Part shown: one piece after another, positions 16,230 through 24,528 of the stretch
Numbering within the stretch: the first letter of the stretch is position 1
Layout of the letters: each line of letters begins with the position of its first letter
Assembly: GCF_900104485.1 (NCBI RefSeq)
Contig: NZ_FMXQ01000007.1
Span: 248,001 to 312,000, forward strand
Reading direction: 5' to 3'
DNA from: Bauldia litoralis
GTDB lineage: Bacteria > Pseudomonadota > Alphaproteobacteria > Rhizobiales > Kaistiaceae
DNA: 64,000 nucleotides
Made by a program: the position numbers and the translations under genes
The notes under the pieces: model-generated
Database searches by the model: none
Told to the model about the DNA's origin: nothing
The model's input: only the letters and a program-made list of their open reading frames with translations

Positions 16230-18544
16230 ACTGGGTCGGACGCCGCCTGCCGCGGCTCGAGGATCCGACATTGCTGATGGGGTTGGGACATTTCGTTTCC
16301 GACCTCAAGCAGGGCGCGCTGGCCGTCAAGTTTGTGCGCAGTCCCGTTGCCGCGGGCGTGATCACCGAGATCGAGCGCCCCGATCCGGCCGAGATGGCCG
16401 GCGACGTCTTCACCGCCGCCGATCTTTCCGACGTCGGCAACATCCAGGCGGTCCTCAATCGCCCGGATTACCGGCGGGTGCCGCATCCGGTGCTGGCCAA
16501 GGAGCGCGTCTCCTTTACCGGTCAGCCGGTCGCGATGGTCATCGCCGCGACAGAGGCGCTGGCGGAGGATCTCGCCGAAAGCGTCTTCGTCGATATCGAC
16601 GCGGAAGATGCGATCACGACCTTTGACGAGGCGCTGGCGGAGGGCGCGCGGGCGGTTCATCCGGAAGCCCCTGGCAACGTCATGGTCGAGGGCAGGATGC
16701 GCACCGAAGGCGTCGACGCGGCGTTCGCCTCGGCCGCCGCGGTTGTCTCCTTCGATCTCAAGTCGGGGCGCCAGTCGGCGATGCCGCTCGAGCCGCGCGG
16801 CGGGGTAGCCGACTACGATCGGGCGAGCGGTCGCGTCACCCTCCATGCATCGGTTCAGATGCCGCACATGCTGCGGACCGGGATCGCCGACGTCCTGGGA
16901 ATTCCCGAGTCCGACCTGCGGGTGGTTGCCCCGGAAGTCGGCGGCGGCTTCGGCCAGAAGATGTCGCTGTTTCCAGAATATATCGCGCTGGTCTGGGCGG
17001 CGCGGCGGCTGAAGCGCAAGGTCGCCTGGATCGAGGACCGGCGGGAGAATTTTCTCGCCTCGGCGCATAGCCGCGACCAGCGGTTCACCATCAGCGGCGC
17101 CTTTGATGGCGAGGGGCGCCTGCTGGCGATCGATGCCGACCTCCTGTCGAATGTCGGGGCATTCTCCTGCTACCCGGTTTCGTGCGGGGTCGAGCCGCTG
17201 ATGGCCTTCGCGGAACTGCCGGGTCCCTATGTCGTGCCGGAATACGGCGTCCGGTCGCGCGGCGTGACGACGAATACCTGCATGATGGCGCCGTATCGCG
17301 GCGTGGCGCGGCCGATGCTCACCTTCACCATGGAGCAACTGATGGATCGCGCCGCGATCCAGCTGGGTATCGACCCGGTGGAGATCCGGCGGCGCAATCT
17401 CATCGCGGCGTTCCCGTATCGCTCGCCGACCGGGTTGGTCTATGACGAGGGTTCCTACCTCGAAGCCATGGAAGCGGCGGTTCGCATTGCCGACATTCCG
17501 GCCTTCCGCGTCCGCCAGCAACAGGCGCGCGAGCAGGGACGCTATCTCGGGATCGGGCTTTCGGTCTTCGCCGAAAGGACGGGCTACGGCACATCCGCCT
17601 ACGCCGCGCGGAAGATGGAGATCGTTCCAGGCTACGAGACCGTCGATTGCGAGATGGACCCGTCCGGCCGGGTGACCCTGCGGATCGGTTCCTCGCCCCA
17701 CGGGCAAGGGCTGAAGACCGCGCTTGCCCAACTCGTCGCCGACCGGATCGGACTGGCGCCGGAGGATGTGCGGGTGATTTCCGGGGACACCGACACAACG
17801 CCATATGGCTGGGGAACCTTCGCCAGCCGCTCGATGGTGATCGCCGGCGGCGCAAGCCATCTCGCGGCGGACAAGATCGCGACCAAGCTCCGCAGCGCCG
17901 CGGCCCAGTTGCTCGAGGTCGAGAGCGATACGATCGAACTGAAGGACGGGATTGCCACCGCGAGCGGCACCAACCGTTCGCTGCGCATCGGCGAACTGGC
18001 CCGCGCCATGCACCACGGCAGCCATCAATTTGGCGACCTCGGCGGCGGGCTGAAGGAGCACGGCTTCTACGATCCCGACGGCACCTTTTCCAATGCCTGT
18101 CATATCGCGGTGGTCGAGGTCGACCCCGACACGGGCGGCGTCCGTATCGAGCGTTTCATCGTGGTCGAGGATGCCGGCAAGCTCATCAATCCGCTGATCG
18201 TCGACGGCCAGATCACCGGCGGCGTCGCCCAGGGCATCGCCAACGCCCTGTTCGAGGAACTCGTCTATGACGAGCACGGGACGCTGCTGACCACTTCGCT
18301 GGCCGACTACCTGCCACCCACGGCAATGGAAATCCCGACCATCGAGATCCACCACATGGAAACGATCTCCCCGGAATCGGTGACGCAGGCGAAGGGCGTC
18401 GGCGAAGGCGGGGCGATCGGCGCGCCGGCCGCCGTCATCAGCGCGATCACCGACGCGCTTTCGCCCTTCGGCATCGCGATCGATGCGATGCCGGCGACGC
18501 CGGACAGGATCCGGCACGTACTTCGCGACGCCCGAGGCAACTGA
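16226..18544 (+). CDS. molybdenum hydroxylase large subunit 1 (Moco-binding)
   Basis: This 772-residue protein carries the two molybdopterin-binding domains of the xanthine oxidase family: GGGFGQK near residue 238, the PYRGVARP active-site loop near 355, a GQG motif near 490, and the catalytic-glutamate segment GVGEGGAIGAP near 727. It hydroxylates an aromatic heterocycle or aldehyde using water as oxygen source. The AYRCSFR loop of true CO dehydrogenase (CoxL form I) is absent, so CO oxidation is unlikely. The start is the ATG overlapping the FAD-subunit stop. It differs strongly from the second large subunit downstream, which suggests a different substrate or ring position. Confidence 0.94.
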   Translation: MNWVGRRLPRLEDPTLLMGLGHFVSDLKQGALAVKFVRSPVAAGVITEIERPDPAEMAGDVFTAADLSDVGNIQAVLNRPDYRRVPHPVLAKERVSFTGQPVAMVIAATEALAEDLAESVFVDIDAEDAITTFDEALAEGARAVHPEAPGNVMVEGRMRTEGVDAAFASAAAVVSFDLKSGRQSAMPLEPRGGVADYDRASGRVTLHASVQMPHMLRTGIADVLGIPESDLRVVAPEVGGGFGQKMSLFPEYIALVWAARRLKRKVAWIEDRRENFLASAHSRDQRFTISGAFDGEGRLLAIDADLLSNVGAFSCYPVSCGVEPLMAFAELPGPYVVPEYGVRSRGVTTNTCMMAPYRGVARPMLTFTMEQLMDRAAIQLGIDPVEIRRRNLIAAFPYRSPTGLVYDEGSYLEAMEAAVRIADIPAFRVRQQQAREQGRYLGIGLSVFAERTGYGTSAYAARKMEIVPGYETVDCEMDPSGRVTLRIGSSPHGQGLKTALAQLVADRIGLAPEDVRVISGDTDTTPYGWGTFASRSMVIAGGASHLAADKIATKLRSAAAQLLEVESDTIELKDGIATASGTNRSLRIGELARAMHHGSHQFGDLGGGLKEHGFYDPDGTFSNACHIAVVEVDPDTGGVRIERFIVVEDAGKLINPLIVDGQITGGVAQGIANALFEELVYDEHGTLLTTSLADYLPPTAMEIPTIEIHHMETISPESVTQAKGVGEGGAIGAPAAVISAITDALSPFGIAIDAMPATPDRIRHVLRDARGN

Positions 18545-18545
18545 G

Positions 18546-19037
18546 ATGACCGAGACACGAGACATCACGCTTGACGTGAACGGAAAGCGCCACGCCCTGT
18601 CGGTCGAGCCGCGCAAGAACCTGGCCGATGCGCTGCGGGACGATTGCGGCCTGACCGGAACCCATGTCGGATGCGAGCACGGTGTCTGCGGGGCCTGCAC
18701 GGTGCTGGTCGACGGCCGCGCCGTACGGTCCTGCTTGATGTTCGCGGTCCAGGCCGAGGGCACGGCCATCGAAACCGTGGAGGGGCTCGCGTCGGAGGAT
18801 GGCGAACTTCACCCGTTGCAGCAGGCATTCTGGGACAAGCACGGGCTTCAATGCGGCTTCTGCACGCCGGGCTTCCTGATGCTGGCCGTCGGGGCGCTTC
18901 GGGAGAATCCCGAGATGACCGATGTCGAGATCCGCGAGCTGGTCTCGTCGAACCTGTGCCGTTGCACCGGCTACCAGAACATCCTGACCGCGGTGCGCGC
19001 CGCGGCCGATGTCATGCGGGCCGGCACCAACGGATGA
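18546..19037 (+). CDS. molybdenum hydroxylase [2Fe-2S] (small) subunit
   Basis: A 163-residue CoxS/CutS-type subunit with two [2Fe-2S] clusters. The plant-ferredoxin-type cluster uses C43, C48, C51 and C63 (CEHGVCGACTV...SC). The second cluster uses CGFC near residue 102 and CRC near 139. It links the molybdenum centre to the FAD subunit. The ATG at 18546 is one base after the previous stop, and the last bases overlap the second large subunit gene (ATGA). The gene order FAD-large-FeS-large is unusual and implies that this small subunit pairs with both large subunits. Confidence 0.95.
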   Translation: MTETRDITLDVNGKRHALSVEPRKNLADALRDDCGLTGTHVGCEHGVCGACTVLVDGRAVRSCLMFAVQAEGTAIETVEGLASEDGELHPLQQAFWDKHGLQCGFCTPGFLMLAVGALRENPEMTDVEIRELVSSNLCRCTGYQNILTAVRAAADVMRAGTNG

Positions 19038-21301
19038 GCGCCATCGGTCGGAGCATCCGGCGCATCGAGGACCGGGCGCTGCTGACCGGCAACGGACGGT
19101 TTGCCGCCGACCTCAATCGCGAGCACCAGCTCCACATGCGGGTTGTCCGTTCGCCGGTCGCCTTCGGGCGCCTGGTCGAAGTCGACGCGTCCGACGCGGC
19201 GGATGTGCCCGGCGTCGAGGCGATCTGGACGGCGGCGGACATCGCCGAGCTTCCGCAGATCGACTTCCGGATGACGAAAATCACCGGGATGGAGCCGTAT
19301 CGCCAGTGGTGCCTGGCGAAGGACTATGTGCGCTATGTCGGCGAGCCGGTGGCGGTGGTTTTCGCCAATAGCCCGTATGCCGCCGAGGACGCGGCGGAAC
19401 TGGTCTTCTGCGACATCGACGAGGTTGACGCCCATCTCGAAGCGACCGCGGAGCCGGTCGCCTTCATGCCGGAGACGATGCCCGGTCTGCTGACGGAACC
19501 GGCGGTCCTGCACAAGTCCTGCGGCGATCTGGACGCGGCCTTCGCCGAGGCGGCCGAGGTCGTCGAACTCGAACTCAAGGTTGGCCGCCATACCGGTGTT
19601 CCCCTCGAAACCCGTGGGGCCCTGGCGGTCCATGACGCGGCCACGGACACCGTCACCATGTACGGCGCGGCCAAAGTGCCGCACTACAATCGCGGCGCCA
19701 TAGCGGCGATGCTCGGCCTGGCCATCGACAGGGTGCACCTGTCCGAGGGGCATGTCGGCGGCGGGTTCGGGATCCGTGGCGAGCTTTATCCCGAGGACGT
19801 TCTGACCTGTCATGCGGCGAGGCGGCTCGGCCGCCCAGTCAAGTGGATCGAGGATCGCAAGGAACACCTGATGGCGGCTAATCACAGCCGCGATCAAGTG
19901 TATCGCATGCGGGCCGCGATCGCCCCGGACGGTTTCCTGCTGGGGCTCGACGTCACCTTCATCACCGACCAGGGCGCCTATGTGCGGACCCATGGCGCGA
20001 CCGTCTCCGATCTTTCTGCCGCCCTCCTGCCAGGCCCCTATGTCATCCCCGCCTATCGCGTCGCGGGCCATATCCGGCTGACCAACAAGACGCCTGCCGG
20101 CACCTACCGGGCGCCGGGCCGGTACGAGAGCACCTTCGCGCGCGAGCGCTTGATGGACGCGATCGCCGCGCGTGTCGGGATCGATCGGCTCGAGGTCCGC
20201 CGGCGCAATCTCATTCCCGAGTCGCGCATCCCCTTTGATCGCGGCATGGACACGTTGGGCACCGGCGTCGTCTACGACTCCGGTCGCTACCACGACCTGC
20301 TGGCCCGGCTGGAAGCGCATGTCGGCTGGGAGGAACTGGCGGCATCGATCGCAGAACGCCGTGCGGCCGGCGAGATGGTCGGCCTCGGCCTCGGCTATTT
20401 CATCGAGAAGAGCGGACTCGGCCCCGAGGACATGGTGCGCATGCGGGTAGCGCCGGACGGTGGAATCCGGATCATCACCGGCGCCGCGTCGGTCGGCCAG
20501 GGCATCGAGACGGCCATGGCGCAGATCTGCGCCGACAGTCTGGGCGTTGATACGGCTCGCATCGCGATCGTCCATGGCCAGACCTCCCTGATCGAAAAGG
20601 GGATGGGGGCATTCGCCAGCCGGGTGACCGTGATGACGGGATCAGCGATCAAGATCGCTTCGGAAGCGCTGATCGAGGCGGCCCTCGATATCGGCGCCAA
20701 GCTGTTCCAGGTCGATCGCGCGAGCGTCGCCTATAAGGCGGGCGAGGTACGGGTGGCCAGCAGCGACCGGGCCATGAGCCTCGCACAACTCGCCTCGGCC
20801 TGGGCCGAGCAGGGCGGCCTGGCGGCCGAGGGGACCTTCCGGTCCGATCACATGACCTATCCCTACGGCATCCACCTCGCGCAGGTTCGCATCGATCCGG
20901 GGACCTGCGACGTGCTGGTGGAGCGCTACACGGTCGCCTATGACATTGGCCGGGTGATCAACCCGATGCTGGTCGAAGGACAGATTGTCGGCGCCGTGGC
21001 GCAGGGTCTGGGCGGCGCGCTCTACGAAAACTTCGAATATGACGAGGCTGGCCAACCGCTGGCGACAAGCTTTGCCGACTACCTCATGCCGACCGCACTG
21101 GAGGTGCCCGAGGTCTTCACCCTGGTCCGGGAGGACGCGCCGAGCCCGATCAATCCGCTCGGCGTCAAGGGTGCGGGCGAGGGCGGCATAACCGCGGTGG
21201 GCGCGGCCATCGCCTCGGCGGTGGACGACGCGGCGGGGCGACCGGGCATGGTGACGCGATTGCCGATCACGCCAGACAGGCTGCACGCCTGGCTGGCCTG
21301 A
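19034..21301 (+). CDS. molybdenum hydroxylase large subunit 2 (Moco-binding)
   Basis: A 755-residue second Moco-binding subunit, paralogous to the product of 16226-18544. Motifs are GGGFGIRGE near residue 241, TYRAPGRYE near 357 in the position of the AYRG loop, GQGIETAMAQ near 490, and KGAGEGG near 713 with the catalytic Glu. The differing substrate loop (TYRAPGR against PYRGVAR) argues for a distinct reaction. It is co-translated with the iron-sulphur subunit. Its closest functional analogues are probably quinoline, isoquinoline or purine-type hydroxylases, but the sequence does not allow a specific choice. Confidence 0.94.
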   Translation: MSAIGRSIRRIEDRALLTGNGRFAADLNREHQLHMRVVRSPVAFGRLVEVDASDAADVPGVEAIWTAADIAELPQIDFRMTKITGMEPYRQWCLAKDYVRYVGEPVAVVFANSPYAAEDAAELVFCDIDEVDAHLEATAEPVAFMPETMPGLLTEPAVLHKSCGDLDAAFAEAAEVVELELKVGRHTGVPLETRGALAVHDAATDTVTMYGAAKVPHYNRGAIAAMLGLAIDRVHLSEGHVGGGFGIRGELYPEDVLTCHAARRLGRPVKWIEDRKEHLMAANHSRDQVYRMRAAIAPDGFLLGLDVTFITDQGAYVRTHGATVSDLSAALLPGPYVIPAYRVAGHIRLTNKTPAGTYRAPGRYESTFARERLMDAIAARVGIDRLEVRRRNLIPESRIPFDRGMDTLGTGVVYDSGRYHDLLARLEAHVGWEELAASIAERRAAGEMVGLGLGYFIEKSGLGPEDMVRMRVAPDGGIRIITGAASVGQGIETAMAQICADSLGVDTARIAIVHGQTSLIEKGMGAFASRVTVMTGSAIKIASEALIEAALDIGAKLFQVDRASVAYKAGEVRVASSDRAMSLAQLASAWAEQGGLAAEGTFRSDHMTYPYGIHLAQVRIDPGTCDVLVERYTVAYDIGRVINPMLVEGQIVGAVAQGLGGALYENFEYDEAGQPLATSFADYLMPTALEVPEVFTLVREDAPSPINPLGVKGAGEGGITAVGAAIASAVDDAAGRPGMVTRLPITPDRLHAWLA

Positions 21302-21314
21302 GCCGGCGCGCGGG

Positions 21315-21917
21315 CTACTCGCGCGTGGTGTTGAACCAGACGGTGCGGGCGACGCGGTCGCCGTGGTTCCAGATCCGGTGGCTGCGCCTCGACGAGTAGG
21401 AAATCAGGTCGCCCTCGTTGAGGATGTGGCTCACGCCGTCGACCTGGACGGTCAACTGACCGTCGAGAACCAGCCCGTATTCGTAGCCCTCGTGCTGCAG
21501 CGGATCCTCGTTGCTGCCGGTCTTGGGCGCGTATTCGTTGATTGCTATTGAAATTCCGCGATAGCGATCTTCCTTGAGCATCCGGCGGACGACATGATGG
21601 GCCGTCTCGACGATGATCGCGTCGGCGGCCCTCGTGACGATCCTGTCCGACTGCTCGTCATTGGCGCTCAGGAAGTCCGACATCGTGGTTCCGAGCGCTT
21701 CGCCGACCACGACGAGGGAGCCGATCGACGGCGAGGCGAGGCCGCGCTCGACGAGGCTCAGCATGGAAGAACTCAGGCCGCACGCCTCGGCGAGCGCATG
21801 CAGGGTCATGCCCCGGCTCTTCCGAATTTCCCGAATCCGACGGCCAATGGCCTCCAGCGCTCTCGCCGGGCTGTCGCTCGTTTCCGCGGTTTGTCGTGCG
21901 GTCGCTTCCTTACCCAC
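21315..21917 (-). CDS. XRE-type regulator with C-terminal cupin sensor
   Basis: This 200-residue protein combines an N-terminal helix-turn-helix (about residues 20-80, GMTLHALAEACGLSSSMLS) with a C-terminal cupin domain (about 125-195, with HEGYEYGLVLDG and EGDLISYSS). This is the common architecture of ligand-responsive repressors of catabolic operons. A GTG start has GAAGGAAG about eight bases upstream. It is convergent with the Mo-hydroxylase operon and divergent from the cupin/amidase operon. The AT-rich 127-base gap on its 5' side should carry its binding site. It is the only regulator in the 24 kb block, so it probably controls much of it. Confidence 0.9.
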   Translation of the reverse strand: MGKEATARQTAETSDSPARALEAIGRRIREIRKSRGMTLHALAEACGLSSSMLSLVERGLASPSIGSLVVVGEALGTTMSDFLSANDEQSDRIVTRAADAIIVETAHHVVRRMLKEDRYRGISIAINEYAPKTGSNEDPLQHEGYEYGLVLDGQLTVQVDGVSHILNEGDLISYSSRRSHRIWNHGDRVARTVWFNTTRE

Positions 21918-21981
21918 GTGGGATCTTCCTTCTTTGCCGCCAGCAGCCCGGACAGGCTACATCGATTCCATCAAACGTTTA

Positions 21982-22009
21982 TTGACGGTAGTTCAAATTT
22001 CAATAGAAT
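21982..22009 (+). promoter_or_regulatory. promoter of the cupin/amidase operon
   Basis: TTGACG (21982-21987) and TAGAAT (22004-22009) with a 16-base spacer give a good sigma-70 promoter in an AT-rich island. The spacer contains TTCAAATTTCAA, an imperfect palindrome suited to an operator for the divergently encoded XRE-cupin regulator. Transcription would begin near 22016, about 29 bases before the first gene. Confidence 0.6.
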
Positions 22010-22044
22010 AAAAAAATGTCAGCATGATCAAAAAAAGGCGCCCA

Positions 22045-22446
22045 ATGTCTTCCGATTCAGAGCCACAGGTGCAGGTCATTGATTCAGGTGTAAATCACAA
22101 AAAGCTCGCGCTCATCAAGGGCAAGGGGACGGCCTTCGCAGTGCTGTGGCCGGGAAACGGGGCGCGGTTCCGCACCATGCAAATCCTCCAGATGGAGGCC
22201 GGCGACGAGACCATCGACCTCCGTCATCCCCATGATTGCGTTTATTATGTTTCAAATGGCGCCGGTCAGGTGCGGGACCTTTCGTCCGGCGCGGCGCAGG
22301 ACCTGATCGAGGGCTCGATCGTCCATATCGACGCACGGGACGGCTATCGGATCGAAGCGGGCGCGGACGGGATGCGCATGGTCGGCGGGCCTGTGCCGGC
22401 GGACCCCGAACTCTATGCCTCCCTCACCGCGGAGTTCGCACAATGA
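22045..22446 (+). CDS. small cupin protein A
   Basis: A 133-residue single-domain cupin. It shares a pattern with the next gene product (WPG near residue 40 and VGGPxPADP near the end), so the two are probably a diverged tandem duplication. Only RHPHDC offers a metal-binding pair; the second-motif His is replaced in DGYRI, so metal binding may be lost. ATG 22045 has AAGG about seven bases upstream; an ATG at 22024 lacks one. It overlaps the next gene (ATGA). It could be a non-catalytic partner of cupin B. Confidence 0.75.
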   Translation: MSSDSEPQVQVIDSGVNHKKLALIKGKGTAFAVLWPGNGARFRTMQILQMEAGDETIDLRHPHDCVYYVSNGAGQVRDLSSGAAQDLIEGSIVHIDARDGYRIEAGADGMRMVGGPVPADPELYASLTAEFAQ

Positions 22447-22865
22447 GCATTCGAGTCTTTCACCGCGACGAGCCGACCCTTCGCCTGCCACTCATCTCCA
22501 AGGATGCGCGTTTCGTGGTGTGGCCCGGAACCGACGCCTGGAACGCCAACATGAATTATGTCGTGCTGGAACCGGGCGAGGCCAACGTTCCTCACATCCA
22601 TGAAAAGTCCGAGGACTCGATCTTCATCCTCGAGGGCGAGGGGCTGGCCGTCGACTACACGAACGACGTGAGCCTGCCGTTCCACGCCGGTTGCGTCGTG
22701 CATGTCCCGGCCGGGATCAAGCACGCGATCATCGCCGGCAGCGAGTCCCGCGTGGTCAGCGTCGGCGGGCCGGCCCCGGCCGATGTGCCGCTGCTGCGCA
22801 AGATCGGTGCGATTCCCCAAGACGCCGAGCTGCCCGATCACTACTGCGTGGATCTGTCAAAATGA
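22443..22865 (+). CDS. small cupin protein B, metal-binding
   Basis: A 140-residue cupin with a complete set of likely metal ligands: PHIHEKSED (His-x-His and Glu) in motif 1 and GIKHAI (His) in motif 2. Such small cupins include isomerases, dioxygenases and hydrolases. It overlaps both neighbours by four bases (ATGA), which shows tight coupling of cupin A, cupin B and the amidase. The resemblance to cupin A suggests a heterodimer. The reaction is unknown; it probably acts on a ring-opened or hydroxylated intermediate. Confidence 0.82.
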   Translation: MSIRVFHRDEPTLRLPLISKDARFVVWPGTDAWNANMNYVVLEPGEANVPHIHEKSEDSIFILEGEGLAVDYTNDVSLPFHAGCVVHVPAGIKHAIIAGSESRVVSVGGPAPADVPLLRKIGAIPQDAELPDHYCVDLSK

Positions 22866-23716
22866 CAGATGCCTTCCCCGTTGCGGCGGTTCAGTTCGGA
22901 GCACGGCTTTACGCTCCCGACGAGAACCGGGCGCGCGCCGAGACCGCGATCCGGTCGGCGGCGGGGAAGGGGGCGAGGCTGGTGGTCCTGCCGGAACTGG
23001 CGATCTCGGGTTACGGCCTGGATCCCGAAGGCCTGGCGCGGTCGGCCGAGCCGGGCGACGGGCCGACGGTCACCGGCTGGCAGGCGCTCGCCGCGGAACT
23101 CGACGTTGTCATCAGCGGCGGCTTCTGCGAGACCGCGGGCGGGAACCTGCATAATTCCGCGGCGCTGGTGACGCCCGAAGGCAGCGCCACGCTATACCGG
23201 AAGCTCCACCTGTTCGACGGTGAGAAGAACGTCTTCTCTCCCGGCGACCGCGGGCTGCCGGTGGTGGAAACCGCTCTGGGCCGGATCGGTCTGTGCGTCT
23301 GCTACGACCTCCGTTTTGTCGAAGTGGCTCGCGCCCTGGCGCTGATGGGCGCCGATGTGATCGCCGTGCCGACCGCCTGGGTCGGGGGCTTTGATCGCAA
23401 TGCCCGCGACGCGATGGGCTTCATCGGGCAGGCGCGGGGGGCAATGGTTCAGGCGAACCTCAACCAGGTCGCCATGGTCTGCGCTTCCCAGTCGGGCGGC
23501 GATCAGGGCATCCGGTTTCTCGGCTCCTCCCTGATCGTCGATTCCTTCGGCGAGTGCCTCGCCGGTCCGTCGGAACAGGACGCGGACGAAACGTTGATCG
23601 CCTCCCTCGACATCGCCGCGATCCGGGCCTCACGGGTCCGCTCGGCGCTGGTGCGGCCGCGCGAGGACCGACGGGTGGACGTGTACGGGCTGACGGTATC
23701 CGGGACGACCTATTGA
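22862..23716 (+). CDS. nitrilase-superfamily carbon-nitrogen hydrolase
   Basis: The 284-residue cytoplasmic enzyme carries the complete nitrilase-superfamily triad: E45 (LPELAISGYG), K114 (LYRKLHLF) and C147 (CVCYDLRF). Members hydrolyse nitriles, aliphatic amides or N-carbamoyl compounds. Size and motifs favour an amidase or N-carbamoylase over a true nitrilase. It is co-translated with two cupins and followed closely by coxG. Within the block it is one of three hydrolases able to open C-N bonds, which supports a nitrogen-containing substrate for the pathway. Confidence 0.9.
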   Translation: MTDAFPVAAVQFGARLYAPDENRARAETAIRSAAGKGARLVVLPELAISGYGLDPEGLARSAEPGDGPTVTGWQALAAELDVVISGGFCETAGGNLHNSAALVTPEGSATLYRKLHLFDGEKNVFSPGDRGLPVVETALGRIGLCVCYDLRFVEVARALALMGADVIAVPTAWVGGFDRNARDAMGFIGQARGAMVQANLNQVAMVCASQSGGDQGIRFLGSSLIVDSFGECLAGPSEQDADETLIASLDIAAIRASRVRSALVRPREDRRVDVYGLTVSGTTY

Positions 23717-23755
23717 ACCTTGAACGAAACCTCGGGACACGGATGAAATGACGAC

Positions 23756-24355
23756 ATGAAGCTCCAACAGACCTTCGTCGTGGCTCGTCCCGAAGACGAC
23801 GTCTGGGCCTTCTTCCACGATATCCCCGCCGTAACGGCGTGCCTGCCCGGCGCGGAATATCTCGGCGACAAGGGCGAGGGGATCTACGCCGGCAAGATGT
23901 CGATGAAGGTCGGCCCGTTCCAGGCGAGCTTCGACGGCGAGGCCAATGTCGACTACGACGACGCCGCTCGCACGGTCACCATGCAGGGCAAGGGCGTCGA
24001 CAAGAAAGGCGCCAGCCGGGGCAAGATGTCCATGGTCTGCAACCTCACCAATGCCGAGGGCGGGACCGGCGTGGCGATCGATGCCGATGTGCAGTTGTCC
24101 GGCGCGATCGCCCAGTTCGGCCGAACCGGGATTATCCACGAAATCGCGAATGTCCTGATCGCGGACTTCGTCCGCAACGTCGAGGCGCGGCTGCCGGCCG
24201 GTGGCGAGGCGGCACCCGGCGACGGCGTCGAAGCCGATGGCAACAAGGGTCAGGGCGCCGTTCCACCTCCGGCGCCGCGGCCGGTTGGTGGGCTGAAGCT
24301 CCTGATGCTGTCGTTGCTCGGCCTGGTTCGCGGGCTGTTTGGGCGAAAAGGGTGA
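23756..24355 (+). CDS. CoxG-family (SRPBCC) membrane-recruiting protein
   Basis: A 199-residue protein with a CoxG/SRPBCC domain (about residues 1-145, starting MKLQQTFVVARPEDDVW and with CLPGAE). A Pro/Gly-rich linker and a hydrophobic C-terminal helix (GGLKLLMLSLLGLVRGLFG) complete it. CoxG proteins are associated with molybdenum hydroxylases of the CO dehydrogenase family and anchor the enzyme to the membrane for electron delivery to quinones. Its presence links this operon functionally to the Mo-hydroxylase genes at 15363-21301. Confidence 0.88.
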   Translation: MKLQQTFVVARPEDDVWAFFHDIPAVTACLPGAEYLGDKGEGIYAGKMSMKVGPFQASFDGEANVDYDDAARTVTMQGKGVDKKGASRGKMSMVCNLTNAEGGTGVAIDADVQLSGAIAQFGRTGIIHEIANVLIADFVRNVEARLPAGGEAAPGDGVEADGNKGQGAVPPPAPRPVGGLKLLMLSLLGLVRGLFGRKG

Positions 24356-24357
24356 AC

Positions 24358-24380
24358 ATGCCTCATTGGAAGGCATCTTT
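24358..24380 (+). terminator. weak terminator after coxG
   Basis: A 6-bp stem ATGCCT/AGGCAT (24358-24363, 24371-24376) with a seven-base loop follows the coxG stop at once and is followed by CTTTTG. The stem is short, so read-through into the transporter operon is possible. Confidence 0.4.
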
Positions 24381-24436
24381 TGTGACGGCGAGCCATTCTT
24401 TAGTCATGCCTCATAATTGAGTTTGGATAAAAAGAA

Positions 24437-24452
24437 TTTCATAATGTTGAAA
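24437..24452. promoter_or_regulatory. AT-rich inverted repeat upstream of the Liv-type importer
   Basis: TTTCA-N6-TGAAA (24437-24452) sits in an AT-rich island about 80 bases before the first permease gene. It has the same 5-6-5 geometry as the repeat at 15336-15351. It is a candidate operator for the XRE-cupin regulator. No convincing -35/-10 pair was identified around it. Confidence 0.3.
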
Positions 24453-24528
24453 TTAAGCTAGCCTGCCCTGGTTCGATTGGTTGGAGTTCCGGCCAGAGTG
24501 AATGCGGTGTTGTGAGGAAAAGGCGCGA

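Noticed and set aside
16226-18544. Aerobic CO dehydrogenase (CoxL) as the identity of the Mo hydroxylase
   Set aside because: The AYRCSFR loop with the copper-binding Cys is missing in both large subunits, so CO oxidation is unlikely despite the presence of CoxG.
16130-18769. An 879-codon minus-strand frame opposite Mo-hydroxylase large subunit 1, and similar frames opposite livH/livM (24439-26391) and ppk (49173-51167)
   Set aside because: These are shadows of genes with full family motifs. Their translations are low-complexity in Arg, Asp, Gly and His and match nothing recognisable.
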